Of a DNA stretch of 64,000 bases, positions 16,004 to 25,295 are shown piece after piece. The DNA comes from Alcanivorax sp. (lineage in GTDB: Bacteria; Pseudomonadota; Gammaproteobacteria; Pseudomonadales; Alcanivoracaceae). The notes under the pieces are model-generated. The model was given only the letters and a program-made list of their open reading frames with translations. It was not told the origin of the DNA and ran no database searches. Each line of letters opens with the position of its first letter. Position 1 is the stretch's first letter. The stretch covers positions 2,294,001 through 2,358,000 of the forward strand of contig NZ_CP051240.1 of the NCBI RefSeq assembly GCF_017794965.1, in the 5' to 3' direction. Both the position numbers and the translations under genes were made by a program.

Positions 16004-16786
16004 TCAATCTGCAGTTTTTTTCGCTGCTTTCCAGGCCGCCTCCAGGGCCTCAGACCCCAGAGAATTCAAGGGCTGCGGCTGATTCCGTTCCATTGCGCGG
16101 AAACGCCGTTCAAACTTGGCGGTGGATTTTCGCAGTGCCTGTTCAGGATCGATTTTCAGGTGCCGGGAGAGGTTGACCAGGGTAAATATGACATCGCCAA
16201 GTTCATCTTCGATGGCCGCTTTGTGACCGTTCTGCAGCGCCTCATCCAGTTCCGCCAGCTCCAGATTCACCTGTCCACGCACCGGGTCAGTCTCCGGCCA
16301 GTCAAACCCCACCCGGGCGGCCTTCTTCTGGACCTTGGCGGCACGCTGCAGCGCTGGCAGGCCTGCAGGAACACCATCCAGAGCACTGTCATGGTCTCGT
16401 CCCTTGGCAGCCCGCTCCTGCTGCTTGATCTGCTCCCAATTGGCTTTCACCGCCTGCTCGTCTGCGGCCGGATCATCGGCAAACACATGGGGGTGGCGAC
16501 GAACCATCTTGTCGCACAACACCTGAACCACATCATTAAAATCGAACAGCCCCTGCTCCCGGGCCATCTGGGAGTGGAACACCACCTGCAACAGCAGGTC
16601 ACCCAGCTCCTCCTTCAACTCCGGGTAATCCCGCTGCGCAATCGCCTCCGCCACCTCAAAAGCTTCTTCAATGGTGTAGGGAGCAATGGAATCAAAGTCC
16701 TGCTTGATATCCCACGGGCAGCCAGACTCGGGGTCGCGGAGGCGGGCCATGATGGAGAGCAGTTTGGAAATCGGGGAGTCAGACAT
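16004..16786 (-). CDS. mazG: Nucleoside triphosphate pyrophosphohydrolase MazG
   Basis: A 260-aa protein with two MazG repeats. The first (about residues 20-110) has the metal-binding motifs EEAFEVAEAI and KEELGDLLLQV. The second half carries ELAELDEAL and EDELGDVIF. It hydrolyses NTPs and dNTPs to NMP and PPi and modulates ppGpp in E. coli. It sits directly downstream of relA on the same strand, a conserved gammaproteobacterial pairing, though a family B repeat pair of ~160 bp separates them. Confidence 0.93.
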   Translation of the reverse strand: MSDSPISKLLSIMARLRDPESGCPWDIKQDFDSIAPYTIEEAFEVAEAIAQRDYPELKEELGDLLLQVVFHSQMAREQGLFDFNDVVQVLCDKMVRRHPHVFADDPAADEQAVKANWEQIKQQERAAKGRDHDSALDGVPAGLPALQRAAKVQKKAARVGFDWPETDPVRGQVNLELAELDEALQNGHKAAIEDELGDVIFTLVNLSRHLKIDPEQALRKSTAKFERRFRAMERNQPQPLNSLGSEALEAAWKAAKKTAD

Positions 16787-16789
16787 AGC

Positions 16790-16947
16790 AGTGAACAGTT
16801 AACAGTGAATAGTGAGCAGCGGCGCGGTCACCCGCCGTTCATTCTTCATGGCTTTACGCCGCGCCCATGCCTGAGCGCGGCCCGCGTGCTTCAAATACAG
16901 GTAACGCCAGCTCGCGAACTGTTAACTATTCACTGTTAACTGTTCAC
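16790..16947. repeat. Inverted pair of heptamer arrays, family B (CAGTTAA)
   Basis: Left arm 16790-16820 (CAGTGAA, CAGTTAA, CAGTGAA, TAGTGAG) begins 4 bp upstream of the mazG start. Right arm 16920-16947 (TGTTAAC, TATTCAC, TGTTAAC, TGTTCAC) ends on the first base of the relA stop codon triplet. GC-rich core between. Confidence 0.9.
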
Positions 16948-19184
16948 TACTTTTTATAGCGCCGAACCTCAAGCACCCCCTTGAGCTGATCCATCTTGGC
17001 CAGCACCTTGCCCAGGTTGCCCAGGGAGGCGATCTCCAGGGTGAGGAGCATGGTGGCGGTGTTGTCATCCTGATGGGATTGGGTGTGGACCGCGGTGACA
17101 TTGACCTTTTCGTTGGCCAGCACCGCGATCACATCCTTGAGCAGCCCCTGCCGGTCCCAGGCGCGCAGGAAGATGTCCACCGGGTAGGTAATCCGGTCCG
17201 CTTCCCCCCAGGTCACCTCGATAACCCGGTTGGGGTCTTCGCTCTGCATGGCCAACAGTTTTTCACAGTCCGCGCGGTGTACCGTCACGCCACGCCCCTG
17301 GGTAATGAAGCCCATGACCAGATCACCGGGGACCGGCTGGCAGCAGCCCGCCATGTGGGTCAGCAGGTTCCCTACCCCCTGGATGGTAACATCACCACTC
17401 TGGGTCGCCTTGGGACGGGACGGCACAAAGTCCAGCTCTTGCTGGCTGTGATCCGGCTGCAGGGACTGCACCTGATTGACCACATGGCCGGGGCGCAGAT
17501 CGCCGGCCCCCAGGGCTGCCAATACGTCGTCGCCGGCTTTCAGATTAAGGTGGGGCGCCAGCTCATCCAGGTCCACCTTGTCCAACGCCAGCCGGGACAT
17601 CTCTTTTTCGAGAATGGCACGCCCCTGGGTAATATGGACATCACGATCCTGTTTCTTGAACCACTGCTGTATACGGGCGCGGGCCGAGGATGTGGCCACA
17701 TAGCCCAGTGACGGCGTCAGCCAGTCACGGCTGGGCCCCCCTTCCCTGGCGGTGAGAATGGAAACCTGCTCGCCGGTGTTCAAGGTGTAGTTGAGCGGCA
17801 CGATCTGGCCGTTCACCTTGGCACCCCGGCAACGATGCCCTACCTCGGTATGGATGTGGTAAGCGAAATCCACCGGCGTAGCACCGGATTCCAGATCCAC
17901 CACATGGCCTTCCGGGGTGAACACATAGACACGCTCGCTGGCCATGCCATGACGCAGCTCGTCCACCATGGCATCGGGGCTGTCTTCGCCCAGCTCTTCG
18001 TGCCACTCCAGTACCTGGCGCAACCAGGCAATGCGCTGTTCGTAATCGCTGACGCCACCCTTGCCTTTCTTGGCCCCTTCCTTGTAGCGCCAATGGGCAC
18101 AGACACCCAGCTCCGCTTCTTCGTGCATGTCGAAGGTACGGATCTGCACTTCCAACATCTTGCGCTCAGGCCCCACCACCGCAGTGTGCAGGCTCTGGTA
18201 GCCATTGCCCTTGGGGCTGGCAATATAGTCGTCGAATTCCTTGGGGACGTGTTTCCACAGGGAATGAACAATCCCCAACACGGCGTAGCAATCCCGGACC
18301 TCGGGCACCAGAATGCGCACGGCCCTCACATCATAGACTTCGCCGAAGTCCAGATGCTTTTTCTGCATTTTCCGCCAAATGCTGTAAATGTGCTTGGCCC
18401 GACCGTGCACTTCCGCACCCGGGATACCGTTCTTGTCCAGATAACCACGCAGCTGCTCAAGTACATCCTGAATGTACTGCTCGCGATCCAGCCGTTTTTC
18501 ATCCAGCAACTTGGCGATCTTCTTGTAGGCACCGGGCTGCAGGTACCGGAACGACAGATCTTCCAGTTCCCACTTCAGCTGCCCCACCCCCAGACGGTGT
18601 GCCAGTGGCGCATAGATATCGAAGATTTCCTGGGCGACCTTGCGCTGGCGCTCCGGCTCGGCCTCTTTGACTGCACGGATGATAACGGTTCGTTCCGCCA
18701 GCTTGACCAGGGCCACGCGCACGTCGTCCACCATGGCCACCAGCATCTTGCGCATGTTGTCCAGCTGGCCATCCTGCTGGCCCAGCACCGCCTTGCGGGT
18801 GGGGTTAAGCGAAGTGCTGATGGCCGCCATGCGCAATACGCCCTCAATCAGGCGCGCCAGCTCCGGGCCGAACTCCTTCTCCGCTTCGACCAGGGACATC
18901 TGCCCCTCACGCACCGTCCGGTAGAGGATCGCCGCGGGCAGTACATCCGTATCGGCGCCCAGGTCCACCAGCACTTCGGCCATTTCCAGACCGATATCCA
19001 GGCAGCCCTTGCCGTAGGGCCAGTGCCGGCCTGCCGCTTCGCCTGCCAGCTGACATTGCTCGGCCCGCTCACAGGCCTGCTCCAGCTGTTCAAGGTTACG
19101 CAGCGGCGCACGGGCTTCCAGCTGGGCCAGCCAGTCACGCCAATGACTGGCGGCGCCTTCAGGCTGTCGACGAACAGTTACCAT
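16947..19184 (-). CDS. relA: GTP pyrophosphokinase RelA, (p)ppGpp synthetase I
   Basis: A 745-aa RelA/SpoT homologue. The N-terminal hydrolase-like region has lost the HD signature (AAILYRTVREG instead of an HDxxED run), as in RelA. The synthetase domain is intact (GRAKHIYSIWRKMQKKH, VYDVRAVRILV, PKGNGYQSLHTAVV). TGS domain (YVFTPEGHVVDL) follows about residue 400, and a C-terminal ACT domain ends the protein. It makes (p)ppGpp on stalled ribosomes. Same strand as rlmD upstream and mazG downstream. The stop codon touches a family B heptamer array. Confidence 0.95.
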   Translation of the reverse strand: MVTVRRQPEGAASHWRDWLAQLEARAPLRNLEQLEQACERAEQCQLAGEAAGRHWPYGKGCLDIGLEMAEVLVDLGADTDVLPAAILYRTVREGQMSLVEAEKEFGPELARLIEGVLRMAAISTSLNPTRKAVLGQQDGQLDNMRKMLVAMVDDVRVALVKLAERTVIIRAVKEAEPERQRKVAQEIFDIYAPLAHRLGVGQLKWELEDLSFRYLQPGAYKKIAKLLDEKRLDREQYIQDVLEQLRGYLDKNGIPGAEVHGRAKHIYSIWRKMQKKHLDFGEVYDVRAVRILVPEVRDCYAVLGIVHSLWKHVPKEFDDYIASPKGNGYQSLHTAVVGPERKMLEVQIRTFDMHEEAELGVCAHWRYKEGAKKGKGGVSDYEQRIAWLRQVLEWHEELGEDSPDAMVDELRHGMASERVYVFTPEGHVVDLESGATPVDFAYHIHTEVGHRCRGAKVNGQIVPLNYTLNTGEQVSILTAREGGPSRDWLTPSLGYVATSSARARIQQWFKKQDRDVHITQGRAILEKEMSRLALDKVDLDELAPHLNLKAGDDVLAALGAGDLRPGHVVNQVQSLQPDHSQQELDFVPSRPKATQSGDVTIQGVGNLLTHMAGCCQPVPGDLVMGFITQGRGVTVHRADCEKLLAMQSEDPNRVIEVTWGEADRITYPVDIFLRAWDRQGLLKDVIAVLANEKVNVTAVHTQSHQDDNTATMLLTLEIASLGNLGKVLAKMDQLKGVLEVRRYKK

Positions 19185-19195
19185 TAGAGTTCCTC

Positions 19196-19277
19196 ACGCA
19201 GCACGCAGCACGCTTCACGCACCACGCAACATGCGGAGGTTCTTTTCCCGTGTTGCGTGAAGCGTGCTGCTTGTTGC
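19196..19277. repeat. Inverted pair of heptamer arrays, family F (ACGCAAC)
   Basis: Left arm 19196-19234 (ACGCAGC, ACGCAGC, ACGCTTC, ACGCACC, ACGCAAC, ATGC). Right arm 19250-19277 (GTGTTGC, GTGAAGC, GTGCTGC, TTGTTGC). Spacer only 15 bp. The right arm ends on the rlmD stop codon. Confidence 0.92.
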
Positions 19278-20617
19278 TATCTTTTTTCAAACAACGCGAT
19301 GGATTCCACATGAGTGGTGTGCGGGAACATGTCCATCACGCCCGCTGCCTTGAGACGGTATCCCAGGGCAGTCAGTTCCCCGGCATCCCGAGCGAGTGTG
19401 GCCGGATTGCAGGAAACGTAAACAATTTTCTTTGCACCAAACCTGGGCATGAGCTTCACCATCTCCAGCGCGCCGGTGCGCGGTGGATCGATGAGAATAC
19501 GATCATACTCCTTTGTCGCCCACGCCTGACCATGCACATCCTGGCTCAAGTCCCAGGCGTGAAACTCCAGGTTATTCAAGCCGTTACGCTCAGCGTTCTC
19601 GTAACCACGCTTGACCATGGACTGACTCACTTCCACACCCACCACCTTGGCCGCCCGTTTTGCCGCCGGGATGGTGAAGTTGCCCAGGCCACAGAACAGA
19701 TCCAGCACCGTGTGCTCCGGCGCTATGTCCAGCAAATCCAGTGCCAAGGGCACCATCTTGCGGTTGATCTCGGCGTTCACCTGGGTGAAATCCGTGGGGT
19801 GGAAAGCCAGCTCCACGTCCGCTGAGGGATGACGATAGTAAAGCCGTTCTTCATGCTCGGCGCCGGTCAGTTCCGGCCAGATGCGATGCACCGTGCTTTC
19901 GTTGCCCGGCTGCAGGTAAAGATGCCAACCGAGAGGCTGGCAGAACGCCAGCAGGGCCTGCTGATCGTCTTCGGGCAGTGGATCCAGATGACGAATAATC
20001 AACGCCACAATGTCATCGCCCGCCGCCAGTTCGATCTGGGGAATACGGCTACGGCTCTTGAGGCTGTGCATCAGTGCCCGCAACTCATCCAAACGGTGTC
20101 CCACCTGGGGTACCAGCACCTCACAGCCATGCAGCTGGGCGATAAAGCTGTTGCGCTTCTCGCGGAAGCCCACCAGGGTTTCCTCCTTGGCCTCCACATA
20201 TTTCACCCCCATACGCGCCTTGCTGCGGTAACCGGTTACTGGCCCGGTCAAGGGTTCCAGCCACTGCTCCGGGGCCAGCCCGCCGAAATGTTCCAGCTGC
20301 TCACGCAGCACCGCTTCCTTGCGCGCGATCTGCACCTCGGGGCTCATGTGCTGCAAACTGCACCCGCCACACAGGTTGCTGTGTTCACAGGGCGGCGTGA
20401 CCCGGTCCGGCGATGCCTTGACGATCTCTACCGCCTTGCCCTCGTCGAACTTCCTGCGCATGTAGGTGAACTTGAACATCACCTCTTCGCCAGGCAGGGC
20501 GTTGTCGATAAAGGTGGTCTTGCCATCCCGGCGGGCAATACCCCGACCATCGTGACTCAGGGATTCAATGCTGGCGGGTTCCGGTGTCTCCGGAAGCGGC
20601 TTGCGTTTACGTGCCAT
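19277..20617 (-). CDS. rlmD: 23S rRNA (uracil-1939-C5)-methyltransferase RlmD
   Basis: A 446-aa SAM-dependent RNA methyltransferase. An N-terminal TRAM domain (IESLSHDGRGIARRDGKT) is followed by the iron-sulfur cysteines (CEHSNLCGGCSLQH plus a later Cys in LHGCEVL). The Rossmann SAM site is VLDLFCGLGNFTIP, and the catalytic cysteine lies in YVSCNPATLARD. It makes m5U1939 in 23S rRNA. It lies in the conserved cysM-exonuclease-rlmD-relA-mazG run. Confidence 0.95.
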   Translation of the reverse strand: MARKRKPLPETPEPASIESLSHDGRGIARRDGKTTFIDNALPGEEVMFKFTYMRRKFDEGKAVEIVKASPDRVTPPCEHSNLCGGCSLQHMSPEVQIARKEAVLREQLEHFGGLAPEQWLEPLTGPVTGYRSKARMGVKYVEAKEETLVGFREKRNSFIAQLHGCEVLVPQVGHRLDELRALMHSLKSRSRIPQIELAAGDDIVALIIRHLDPLPEDDQQALLAFCQPLGWHLYLQPGNESTVHRIWPELTGAEHEERLYYRHPSADVELAFHPTDFTQVNAEINRKMVPLALDLLDIAPEHTVLDLFCGLGNFTIPAAKRAAKVVGVEVSQSMVKRGYENAERNGLNNLEFHAWDLSQDVHGQAWATKEYDRILIDPPRTGALEMVKLMPRFGAKKIVYVSCNPATLARDAGELTALGYRLKAAGVMDMFPHTTHVESIALFEKR

Positions 20618-20647
20618 GGTTTCTCAATCGGTGGGATTCATGAACCC

Positions 20648-20671
20648 CAGGACGTCATCACCGACGTCCTG
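20648..20671. other. Stem-loop in the rlmD leader
   Basis: CAGGACGTC, loop ATCACC, GACGTCCTG gives a perfect 9-bp stem 31 bp before the rlmD start. No T run follows. It may be a processing site or transcription-pausing structure. Confidence 0.5.
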
Positions 20672-20693
20672 CAGAGTATCGGATTGGTTTCGC

Positions 20694-20721
20694 TGTTAAC
20701 TGTTCACTGATAACTGTTAAC
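20694..20721. repeat. Single heptamer array, family B, containing the stop codon of the exonuclease gene
   Basis: TGTTAAC, TGTTCAC, TGATAAC, TGTTAAC. The TAA stop of the minus-strand gene (20717-20719) lies inside the array, so its last Ser codon is array sequence. No inverted partner is seen nearby. Confidence 0.9.
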
Positions 20722-21493
20722 TGCCTTTTTGCCAGGACTCAAGGAAAGACTGGAAATGCGGCAGGCCCTCTTCCGCCAGGTAGTCCTTGAGCAGGGTCAG
20801 TTCCTGCTCATAGCCCACCGGGTCCAGGTCTCCGCGCATCAGTTGGAAGCGCAGATAGACCAGCCAGGTGTTCAACACATCGGTTTCGCAGTAATCACGA
20901 ATGCCTTTGATGTCCCCGTCCTGGAAGGCATCAAACACCTTGGCACCACTCATGCCCATCTTGCCGGGAAAGCCCAGCAGGGTGGCGATCTGATCCAGCG
21001 GTGCATTGGCACGGCCATTGTACATGGCCAGCACATCCATCAGGTCAAGATGGCGCTGATGGTAGCGGCTGAGGTAGTTGTTCCATTTGAAACTGGAATC
21101 TTCGTTGCCGGTGTCCCAGTAACGGCGTGCCTGCACACCGTGCTTTAGCGCGCGGTAATGCAGTACAGGCAAATCAAAGCCGCCCCCATTCCAGCTCACC
21201 AGATTGGGGGTGAAGCGCTCGATGCCATCGAAGAAGCGCTCGATCAATTCCTTTTCCGAGCTGTCCTCATCGCCCAGCGACCATACCTTGATCCCCTGCG
21301 TGGAACGCAGCACCACAGAAATGGCCACGATGCGATGCAGGTGCAGACGCAGGAACTCGGTACCGTTCTCCTGGCGACGCAAATTGAGCAGCGCACTGGC
21401 GGTGTCCTTGTCGTTCAGGCCGTCCAGATCATAGATCTTGCGACCGCCATCCAGATCCGGAATGGTTTCAATATCAAATACCAGTACGTTCAT
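20717..21493 (-). CDS. Predicted 3'-5' exonuclease, PolB-like (DnaQ-fold)
   Basis: A 258-aa protein with exonuclease motif I FDIETIPD at residues 5-12, motif II region SWNGGGFDLPVL, and a late YCETDVLNTW with the motif III acid. This matches the PolB-like predicted 3'-5' exonuclease family of proteobacteria. It probably trims nucleic acid 3' ends; the substrate is unknown. The ATG overlaps the cysM stop (ATGA), so the two are translationally coupled. The last codons fall inside a family B heptamer array. Confidence 0.88.
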   Translation of the reverse strand: MNVLVFDIETIPDLDGGRKIYDLDGLNDKDTASALLNLRRQENGTEFLRLHLHRIVAISVVLRSTQGIKVWSLGDEDSSEKELIERFFDGIERFTPNLVSWNGGGFDLPVLHYRALKHGVQARRYWDTGNEDSSFKWNNYLSRYHQRHLDLMDVLAMYNGRANAPLDQIATLLGFPGKMGMSGAKVFDAFQDGDIKGIRDYCETDVLNTWLVYLRFQLMRGDLDPVGYEQELTLLKDYLAEEGLPHFQSFLESWQKGS

Positions 21494-22395
21494 CCCTGCT
21501 CCTCATTTGCCTGAAATACCCCGGTGGACAGGTAGCGGTCACCGCGATCACAGATAATCGCAACAATCACCGCATTTTCCAGCTGCTCACTCAGGCGCAA
21601 AGCACCGGCCACCGCGCCTCCAGACGAGACTCCGCAGCTGATGCCCTCTTCCCGGGCCAGGCGACGCATGGTCTGCTCCGCCAGTGCCTGATCCATATCC
21701 ATCACCTGATCCACACGGCGATCATCATAAATGGACGGCAGGTACTCCTTTGGCCAGCGACGTATGCCGGGAATGGCAGAGCCCTCGGTGGGCTGGAGAC
21801 CCACGATCTGGATATCCGGATTCTGTTCCTTCAGATACATGCTGCAGCCCATGATGGTGCCTGTGGTCCCCATGGAGCTGACAAAGTGGGTGATACCACC
21901 CGCGGTGTCGCGCCAGATCTCCGGCCCAGTGCTTTCATAGTGAGCCAACGGGTTATCCGGGTTGGCGAACTGGTCCAGCACCCGGCCTTCACCGCGGGCC
22001 TGCATGGCCTGGGCCAGATCCCGGGCCCCTTCCATGCCCTCTTCCTTGCTCACGGAAATGAGCTCCGCGCCATAGGCCGCCATGGCATCTCGACGCTCCT
22101 GGCTCTGATTGGCCGGCATGATCAATTTCATGCGATACCCGCGCATGGCGGCGGCCATGGCCAGGGCAATACCGGTATTGCCGCTGGTCGCTTCGATCAG
22201 GGTGTCACCCGGTTTGATCTCACCGCGGGCTTCCGCCTTGAGAATCATGTTCAGGGCAGGACGGTCCTTCACCGACCCCGCCGGATTATTCCCTTCCAGC
22301 TTTACCAGAAGGGTATTGGTGGTATCGCCCGGCATCCGCTGCAGGCGCACCAGGGGCGTGTTGCCCACGGTCTGTTCGATGGTTTTCAGATTCAT
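21490..22395 (-). CDS. cysM: Cysteine synthase B (O-acetylserine sulfhydrylase)
   Basis: A 301-aa PLP enzyme. The start MNLKTIEQTVGNTPLVRLQRM was chosen over upstream in-frame starts because it matches the family N-terminus. PLP-binding Lys lies in GSVKDRPAL. The phosphate loop EATSGNTGIALA and the GTTGTIMG loop are present. CysM makes cysteine from O-acetylserine and sulfide or thiosulfate. The gene is divergent from gacS, a synteny shared with Pseudomonas. Confidence 0.94.
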   Translation of the reverse strand: MNLKTIEQTVGNTPLVRLQRMPGDTTNTLLVKLEGNNPAGSVKDRPALNMILKAEARGEIKPGDTLIEATSGNTGIALAMAAAMRGYRMKLIMPANQSQERRDAMAAYGAELISVSKEEGMEGARDLAQAMQARGEGRVLDQFANPDNPLAHYESTGPEIWRDTAGGITHFVSSMGTTGTIMGCSMYLKEQNPDIQIVGLQPTEGSAIPGIRRWPKEYLPSIYDDRRVDQVMDMDQALAEQTMRRLAREEGISCGVSSGGAVAGALRLSEQLENAVIVAIICDRGDRYLSTGVFQANEEQG

Positions 22396-22544
22396 GGCGC
22401 GAATTGTACCTAATTCCGGGAGCCTTGGGCGGCAACATGACAAATGAAACCTGGCCGGGTTGCCGACACCATGGCAGCGCCGGCATTCTCGGGCATAATG
22501 ACAGGAAACAACAGTGATCACTCACAACCTTTACCCGGGGATTC

Positions 22545-25241
22545 ATGGCAAACCGTAGTCTGCACTCTCGTCTGATGGTCATGGCGGTTCTTCCCGCCAT
22601 GCTGGCAGCACTGCTGGTGGGCGGCTATGCGCTGATCAGTCACCTGCTGAACGTCCAGGAGAGTAACGCCGAGCGGCAACAGCTGATGACCGAGAGCTTC
22701 GCGGCTCAGCTGCAGAGCATACGCCCCAACGATACGCAGACCCAACGGGCGCTGCTGCGTGCGCTGCTTGAAGAAGACGATGTGCGCGCCGCCAATCTGG
22801 AGTTTTTCGATGGCCGTCCCCAGCAACATGCCGGCCCACGACTGCTCCCCACAGACAATGCCCGTCGGGACGCCAACGGCCGACTTGATACCGGTGAGAG
22901 CTGGCACATCAGCCGCGACATAAACCCGGGCAACCCGGCCACCCTGACCATTGAATTCACCCGCCAGGGCCAGTACGTCGCCATTCTGGAAAGCGTTGTC
23001 ACCCTGATATTGATCATGCTCGCGGTGGTCATCGTGGCCATGATCCCGGCCCTGCGCTTTGGCCGGCAGTTGACTCTGCCCATCAACGACATGGTCTCGG
23101 CAGTCCAGCGTATCCGGGACGGCGACCTGTCCATGACCCTGCATTCCCACGCCAGAGGCGAACTGGCAGACCTGGAAACAGCCCTGCGCCAGATGGTGTC
23201 TGCCCTGGCAGACGCCCAGACCGAACTGCAACAGAACGTGGACCAGGCCACCCAGGACCTGCGCGAGACCCTGGAAACCATCGATATCCAGAACATCGAA
23301 CTGGACATGGCCCGCAAGGAAGCGCTCAAGGCCAGTCAGATCAAGTCGGAATTCCTGGCCAACATGAGTCACGAAATTCGCACCCCGCTCAACGGCATCC
23401 TTGGCTTTACCAAGCTGCTGGGGCGCTCTGACATGACCCCGCGCCAGCAGGATTACCTCAACACCATCCACAAGAGCGCAGATTCCCTGCTGGCTATCAT
23501 CAACGACATTCTCGACTTCTCGAAGATTGAGGCCGGCAAATTGTCCCTTGAGCACAGCCCGCTCAACCTGCACGACCTGATTGAAGATGTGCAGACCATG
23601 CTGGCGCCCATGGCGCAGGAGCGAGGCCTGGAGCAGGCGGCCATCATTTATTCCGATGTGCCCTTGAACCTGCTGGGTGATCCCCAGCGCATTCGTCAGG
23701 TACTGACCAACCTGATCAACAACGCCATCAAGTTCACCGAAAAGGGGTCCGTAGTCGTACGCGCCATGCTGGAAGAGAACCGTGGTGCGGAAGCAGTGAT
23801 CAAGATGACGGTCACCGATACGGGCAGTGGCCTCAGACCGGAACAGCAGAAGACCCTGTTCAGTGCCTTTACCCAGGCAGATCAAAGCGCCCGGCGCCAT
23901 GAAGGTGGCACGGGACTGGGCCTGGCCATCAGCAAGCGGCTGGTGGAAGGCATGGGCGGCGAGATCGGCATCGAGAGCAGCGAGGGGAAAGGGTCCACCT
24001 TCTGGTTCACCCTGCGGGCCGAGCGAGATCCCAGACAGCGCCCCTCCATGTTCACCGAGGAGCTCAAACACAAGACCGTCACCCTGGTGGAAACCGACGA
24101 GTATGGACGCCTGGGTCTCTACCACATGCTCAGCCACTGGCAGATGGAAATCCGCGAATACCACAGCCTTCAACACCTCATGGAAGCCGCGGACCAGGGC
24201 GAACTGCCACAGAGTGATTTTATGGTGGTGGGCGTGCCCAACCTGGATATCAGCCAGCAATTGCAGCAACAGGTCGACGATCTGGCTGCCCTGGGGCGGC
24301 CCATGCTGGTACTCAGCAACAACCCGGAAACGGTGTCGCGCTGGCTGGAAGACCTCCCTCACTGTCAGGTGCAGGGCAAACCGGCCACCCGCCAACGGCT
24401 GCTCAATGCCCTGTTGGCGCTGGGAGGCGATGAAGGCAGCGACTACCCGGCAACAAACCCCACCCTGCAACTCGAGTACCCGGTCTCTGTGATGGTTGTC
24501 GATGATCACCCCGGCAACCTGAAGCTGGCCCGGGTGTTCCTGGAAGAATTGGGAGCGGAAGTCACCGCTTGTGACAGTGGTAGCGCCGCGCTGGAAGCGT
24601 TCCGGGAAGAAGACTTTGACCTGGTCTTCATGGACATCCAGATGCCGGGTATGGACGGCAAGACCACCACGGCCGAAATGCGGACAATGGAAAACGGTAG
24701 CAAGCACACCCCCATCGTGGCCCTCACCGCCCATGCCCTTGAGAACGAACGCCGGGATCTGCTGGATAGTGGTCTGGACGACTATCTGAGCAAACCCATT
24801 AATGAAAAGCAGCTACGCCATACACTGGAAAAATGGGTACTCAAGACAACCCGGGACGACCTGATCCAGCAACAGGAAGAACCGGAGCCCCACAATCTGG
24901 AGGTATTTGATGCAGCCCTGGCCCGCCGCCGTGCCGGCGGCCGTGAAAACCTGGCCAATGAAATGCTGACCATGCTGCTGGAAAGCCTGGAGACGGACCG
25001 GCCAGCCATTTCGGCCGCGTTTGACCTGGGTGACGATGACACCTTGCTGGAAAAGGTGCACAAGCTCCATGGCGCCACCCGCTACTGCGGAACCCCCCGC
25101 CTGGAACAGGCCGCCAAAGCGCTTGAGGAGTCGCTGAAAACCGGCCAGGCCCGAGAAGACTTTGCTCCCCTGGTCGCCACGCTGTGCGATGAAATCTGTG
25201 CTCTGGAGCATTACTGCCAGGCTCCGGACGTGGCCGGCTAG
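22545..25241 (+). CDS. gacS: Hybrid sensor histidine kinase GacS/BarA
   Basis: An 898-aa tripartite sensor kinase. Two transmembrane helices (about residues 9-31 and 150-173) bracket a ~120-residue periplasmic part. HAMP follows (ALRFGRQLTLPIND), then the HisKA site MSHEIRTPLNG (His276) and HATPase motifs (NLINNAIKF, DTGSGL, GTGLGLAIS). The receiver domain phosphoacceptor is Asp697 in FMDIQMPGMDG. A C-terminal Hpt domain has HKLHGA (His842). With GacA it drives small RsmY/Z-type RNAs that free mRNAs from CsrA/RsmA. Position beside cysM supports GacS. Confidence 0.95.
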   Translation: MANRSLHSRLMVMAVLPAMLAALLVGGYALISHLLNVQESNAERQQLMTESFAAQLQSIRPNDTQTQRALLRALLEEDDVRAANLEFFDGRPQQHAGPRLLPTDNARRDANGRLDTGESWHISRDINPGNPATLTIEFTRQGQYVAILESVVTLILIMLAVVIVAMIPALRFGRQLTLPINDMVSAVQRIRDGDLSMTLHSHARGELADLETALRQMVSALADAQTELQQNVDQATQDLRETLETIDIQNIELDMARKEALKASQIKSEFLANMSHEIRTPLNGILGFTKLLGRSDMTPRQQDYLNTIHKSADSLLAIINDILDFSKIEAGKLSLEHSPLNLHDLIEDVQTMLAPMAQERGLEQAAIIYSDVPLNLLGDPQRIRQVLTNLINNAIKFTEKGSVVVRAMLEENRGAEAVIKMTVTDTGSGLRPEQQKTLFSAFTQADQSARRHEGGTGLGLAISKRLVEGMGGEIGIESSEGKGSTFWFTLRAERDPRQRPSMFTEELKHKTVTLVETDEYGRLGLYHMLSHWQMEIREYHSLQHLMEAADQGELPQSDFMVVGVPNLDISQQLQQQVDDLAALGRPMLVLSNNPETVSRWLEDLPHCQVQGKPATRQRLLNALLALGGDEGSDYPATNPTLQLEYPVSVMVVDDHPGNLKLARVFLEELGAEVTACDSGSAALEAFREEDFDLVFMDIQMPGMDGKTTTAEMRTMENGSKHTPIVALTAHALENERRDLLDSGLDDYLSKPINEKQLRHTLEKWVLKTTRDDLIQQQEEPEPHNLEVFDAALARRRAGGRENLANEMLTMLLESLETDRPAISAAFDLGDDDTLLEKVHKLHGATRYCGTPRLEQAAKALEESLKTGQAREDFAPLVATLCDEICALEHYCQAPDVAG

Positions 25242-25295
25242 AGGAACTCCCTTGCGCATAGACCAGCTGCACCGGCTCGATTAAACTCGCCCTCC

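Noticed and set aside
22518..24734. 738-codon frame antisense to gacS
   Set aside because: gacS motifs are complete on the plus strand. The antisense translation shows no family pattern.
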